NCBI GenBank assembly: GCA_016946835.1
Contig: JACVTC010000082.1
Span: 270,001-334,000, forward strand
DNA from: Neocallimastix lanati (nom. inval.)
Lineage: Eukaryota > Neocallimastigomycota > Neocallimastigomycetes > Neocallimastigales > Neocallimastigaceae
Direction of reading: 5' to 3'
DNA length: 64,000 bases
Shown: piece by piece, positions 59,974-64,000 of the stretch
Layout of the letters: each line of letters starts with the position of its first letter
Numbering within the stretch: the first letter of the stretch is position 1
The notes under the pieces: model-generated
The model's database searches: none
What the model was told of the DNA's origin: nothing
The model's input: the letters and a program-made list of their open reading frames with translations, nothing else
Translations under genes and position numbers: made by a program

Positions 59974-60096
59974 TATTTAAAATTTTAATAATTAATAATT
60001 TATTAAATATTATTAAATTCTTTTAATATATATATATAAAAAAATAAATAATAATTATAAATTTTGTATTTAATTAAAAAAAAAAAAAAAAAAAAA

Positions 60097-60786
60097 ATGA
60101 AAGAGGATAGTAATATAGCAGTTACAGAAAAAAAGAAAACTGTTGTTCAAATAATAGATGAAAAAACTAATTTAAAAACAAGAGTAGAAATTACCGATGG
60201 TAATGATAATAAGAAAGTATTTTATAGAGTAAATAAGAAACAAAAGAATAAGAAAAAGAGACCCAATGATGACCCGGAACATCCACAACAACCTGGACCA
60301 AATCAATGTCACTATTTTGTAAAAAGAAAGAATAGATATTGTCATTTGATTGCAAAAAAAGGAAAATTATATTGTGGAGAACATGCAGTATTTGATCCTG
60401 AAAATCAAGAAAGAATTCCATGTCCATATGATAATGCTCAGTAATTATTTTTTAAAATTTTTATAAAAAAAAAAATATATATATATATATATATATTATA
60501 ATATATTAATAATATCTATAAATAAAAAGAGAATTTTTTTTTCTTTTTAAATTAGTAGTTTAGTATTTTAAAAAAAATTGAAATTGATTCATGATTTCAA
60601 ATCAATTTCGAAATGAAATTTTAAAATTTAAAAATTCAAAAATTTGAAATCTCTTAATATAAATACTTTTTTTAAAAAAAAATAAAATATATATATATTA
60701 ATTAATCAATTATATATATACAATGTATATAATTTATATATATATCTATATAAATATTATTATTGTTTTTCAAATTTCTTAATAAA

Positions 60787-60858
<72 letters not shown>

Positions 60859-61470
60859 TAGTTCAGTAGTGAAAAAGGATCTTGAAAAACATTTAGAACG
60901 TTGTAATTCTAGACCAAAACCCAAAGATGAATGTTTTGTTGAAAATTGTAATATTAGAGATATGGCCGCATTAGAAAAGACTAGAGAGAAAACACCGAGG
61001 GAAGAATTAAAAGAAATGTCAAAGGAAGATTTTGATAAATTTGTTGAAAGAATATTAAATGCTTATAATGATGCTTTTAAAGATTATGAAATTCCAACGG
61101 AAATTTTAGACCATGAAGCATTAAATGAACGAAAGTTAGTTTATATCAATTTTCAATTTTTTTTTTTTTTTTTTTTTTTTTTGTTTGTTTGTTTGTTTGT
61201 TTAATATATTATTATATTTTTAATGTTTTTTACATATATATATATATATAACTTCTTATATCTTATATTCTATAATATAAATTTTTATTAAAATATATTT
61301 TAAAAAAAATGAAAAATAAAACTTTTTTTTTTTTTTTCTATTATTAATATTATTTTAAAAATATATTCGATACCCTATATATATATATATAAATTTATTT
61401 TAAATAACAATATATAATCTCTATGACGTAAAGAATTGAAACTCATGGAGGAAAACATGCTGTTCAACAA

Positions 61471-61506
<36 letters not shown>

Positions 61507-62025
61507 TATATATATATATTTTTTATATATATATATTTTTTTAATAAATTATATAATATAAATAAATTATTAAATAATATAATATTATATATACATATAT
61601 ATATATATATATTTTTTTTTCATTTTTTAATTTAAATAATTAATAATATAATATTTTAATGGTTAAAAAAAAAAAAAAAAAAAAAAAATTAATGGTATAA
61701 AGGCTTCTATTCTTGGTCATCTAGCAAAAATTAATTCATTGAAAAAAGAAGATGTCTATGTTGAATTTGGTGCAGGAAAAGGTGAATTAACCTACTATGT
61801 AAGAAAAGCTGTCGGTGATCCTTCAACCTATGTCCTTATCGATAGACGTAACTTTAGAATGAAGGTTAGTATTTCTATATATATATATAGATAATAATAA
61901 TAATAAAAAAAAAAAAATACATATATATATATATGTATGTATTTTTTTTTTTTTTTTTTATTATATATATATATATAATAATTTTAATAATTAAAATAAT
62001 TATAAATCTATAAATTCAAATAATA

Positions 62026-62073
<48 letters not shown>

Positions 62074-62424
62074 ATTAGTTTGATAGAGAAAATAAAAATA
62101 AGAAGAAGGGAAAAAAAGAAAATGCCGAGAATAATGAAGAAAGTAGCACCAGTATCGCCACCACTCCTAATGAAACAAGTACGGAAACGGTAGCCACGGA
62201 GGATGAAAAATCCTTAACCATTCAAAAAAGATTATATATGGATATTAAAGATTTATGTCTTGCCAAGTTAAGCCTACTTCATCATAAAAAATTAGTAGCC
62301 GTTTCAAAACATTTATGTGGATGTGCTACCGATTTAACATTGAAATGTTTAGTTAATTATACTGATACTGTTCCAAAGTAAATTTTAAAAAAATAAAAAA
62401 GGACTTAAATAATTATTTAAAAAA

Positions 62425-62455
<31 letters not shown>

Positions 62456-62759
62456 GATAAAAAAGATAAAAAAAGATAAAAATAAAAATAAAAGAAAAAA
62501 AAAAATTTTTTTTTTTCTTCTTTTATTTTTATCTTTTTTAATTTTTATTTTTTTTTTTTTTTATATAAATTTTTTTTTTTTTGATATATATATATTCTAA
62601 TTATTTCAATTTCTTATATTCTTTCTTTATTTTTTATTTTTTTATTTTTTTTTTTATTTTTTTTTTTTATCTAATCTATTCAATCATTATTAAATAATAT
62701 TATTAAATAATATATATATATATATATATATTTTTTATTTATTTATTTATTTATTTATT

Positions 62760-62794
<35 letters not shown>

Positions 62795-63331
62795 TTCTGT
62801 AAAAAGTATTTTTATTGCATTATGTTGTCATCAAATATGTAATTATGGTATGTACTGTAATCCCGACTATCTGACGCATTATGGATTTAATCAAGAAGAT
62901 TTTGAAAAGATTTGTGTATTAACCACATGGGCTACCTGTGGTAAACGAGTATCAAAATCAGAAAAGACGGGAGGAGGAGAAAATGAAAAGGAAAGTAAGG
63001 CAGATGATGATGATGATGAAGAGGAAGAGGAAGAAGAGGAAGAGGATGACGATGAAGAAAAAGCTAAAAAAGAATTATTAAAGAAATCGGAATTAGAAGA
63101 AGATGGAAATGATAATCCAAATGAGTAAGTTTTTATTTTTATTATTTATTATTTATTATTTATTATTTATTATTTATTATTTATTATTATTTATTATTAA
63201 TATTTATTATTAATTATTATTTATTAATACATGATTTATTAATATATATATATATATATAATTTTTATTTTTTATTTTTTTTTAATTTTTAATTTTTTTT
63301 TTTAATTTTTATTTTTATTTTTTTATTTTTA

Positions 63332-63362
<31 letters not shown>

Positions 63363-63581
63363 ATTTCTTTTATTGAAAAAAAAAAAAAAAAAAGACCTCA
63401 TTGGTCAGGAATGAGTTTTGACGATCGAACCGTATTTGGTAGAAAGTGTAAACGATTCCTCGATATGGGTAGAGTACAATTTTTGAGAGCGCATGGCTAT
63501 CAGAACGTACGTCTAGTTCACTATGTTACCCAAAAGTATTCCCTCGAGAATTGTGCCTTAATTGTTAATAATATGGAATAA
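60097..63581 (+). CDS. TRM13: tRNA 2'-O-methyltransferase Trm13 (7 exons)
   Basis: Rebuilt as 60097-60440, 60862-61134, 61434-61470, 61703-61864, 62079-62377, 62795-63124 and 63395-63581; consistent phases, 543 residues. Trm13 methylates the 2'-O of position 4 of some tRNAs. A CCCH zinc finger (C71, C82, C93, H96 in QCHYFVKRKNRYCHL...YCGEH) is followed by a CHHC zinc finger (C109, H115, H125, C129). H115 is created by the first splice junction (CA|T), which confirms that intron. The methyltransferase part has KHAVQQASILGHL, EFGAGKGEL (239-247, motif I), VSKHLCGCATDL and ALCCHQICNYGMY, and ends with WSGMSFDDRTVFGRKCKRFLDMGR. Unusual are a Lys/Asn/Ser-rich insertion after VLIDRRNFRMK and a long D/E-rich insertion (63004-63060) before PHWSGMS. 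Start chosen at the first ATG after the poly-A leader; exons are flanked by poly-A/T introns. Confidence 0.93.
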
Positions 63582-63644
63582 AAAAAAAATAATAAAAAAT
63601 AAAAATAAAAATAAAAATAAAAATAAAAATAAAAATATATAGAG

Positions 63645-63687
<43 letters not shown>

Positions 63688-64000
63688 AGAAAATAAAATA
63701 AAATAATAAAAAAAAAAAAAAAAAATTAAAATTAAAATTAATAGTAAATAAATAAATAAAGGAATATAAAAGGATGAAAAAATATTTATTAATGATCCAT
63801 CATTATCATTATCATCATCATCATCATCATCATCATCAATAATAATAATAATAATAATTTATATTTAAATATATATAAAGAGAAAGAGATAAAAATAAAT
63901 AAAAAAAAATAAAAAATAAAAAAAAATTAGATTAATAAATAATAATATTTTTATCTTATTTTCAATTTTTTTTTTTTTTTTTTTTTTTATCATTCATTCA
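63582..64000. other. Intergenic tail of the window
   Basis: The 3' flank of TRM13, with AAAAAT arrays, a TATA run, a (CAT)n stretch at 63800-63838 and an (AAT)n run at 63838-63857. No gene is seen. Confidence 0.75.

Larger units (their letters stand above)
52319..60096. other. Long intergenic repeat-rich region
   Basis: Almost 8 kb lie between two divergently oriented genes (I-BAR/SH3 on minus, TRM13 on plus). It contains only A/T-rich DNA, homopolymers and the repeats listed separately. A few patches of higher complexity (55590-55700, 56030-56130, 56700-56830, 56930-56990) show no open frame or recognisable RNA gene. No protein gene is supported. Confidence 0.7.

Overview
The window looks like nuclear DNA of an anaerobic gut fungus (Neocallimastigomycota-like). 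The sequence is extremely AT-rich, with long poly-A/poly-T runs and (AAT)n, TTATTAT and AAAT arrays between genes. Introns are short, start GTAAGT/GTAAAT/GTATGT and end in AG after A- or T-rich tracts. Proteins are of eukaryotic type (683-residue GFAT, Trm13, an I-BAR plus SH3 protein, an ARM-repeat plus SPRY protein) and sit beside intronless genes of bacterial character (glutathione peroxidases, a SAM methyltransferase). The phylum assignment is an inference; no rRNA or tRNA gene was seen that could settle it.

Layout. 1-4790: low-complexity intergenic DNA. 4791-6842 (+): GFA1, glucosamine-fructose-6-phosphate aminotransferase, the first step toward chitin. 8858-18732 (-): a large gene that I rebuilt from 19 exons with fully consistent reading phases (predicted 2021 residues): N-terminal membrane anchor, ARM/HEAT repeats encoded roughly one per exon, an RNF123-like SPRY domain, and a long Asn/Asp/Glu-rich tail. 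21.8-25.6 kb: a graveyard with a decayed glutathione peroxidase and the frameshifted remains of a secreted protein with 11-residue repeats. 26794-27567 (+): a bacterial-like methyltransferase.

28.3-40.7 kb: six glutathione peroxidase genes, four on the minus strand and two on the plus strand, meeting head-to-head at 34.7-36.6 kb. Alternating sequence variants show that a two-gene unit of about 3.8 kb was duplicated (copies 1+2 to 3+4). All six carry the peroxidatic Cys35 and a Cys81 in the position of the resolving Cys of thioredoxin-dependent enzymes. All six also share a short conserved upstream block, and the two plus-strand copies additionally have CGG-N8-CGG direct repeats upstream.

43164-43949 (-): a secreted protein whose motif order faintly recalls ferredoxin-dependent bilin reductases. 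45929-52318 (-): a 1970-residue I-BAR/SH3 scaffold rebuilt from five exons. The 3' ends of both of these genes are tandemly echoed just downstream. 52.3-60.1 kb: a long intergenic region with a perfect 58-bp palindrome, a 40-bp minisatellite and other repeats. 60097-63581 (+): TRM13, a tRNA 2'-O-methyltransferase rebuilt from seven exons (543 residues).

Functionally the window mixes housekeeping (chitin precursor, tRNA modification, actin/membrane scaffolding) with an actively duplicating peroxide-defence cluster, which is notable in a presumed strict anaerobe. No single new operon-like system is evident. The best candidates for novelty are the GPx array with its shared regulatory blocks, the exon-per-ARM-repeat gene, the bilin-reductase-like secreted protein and the 3'-end echo duplications.
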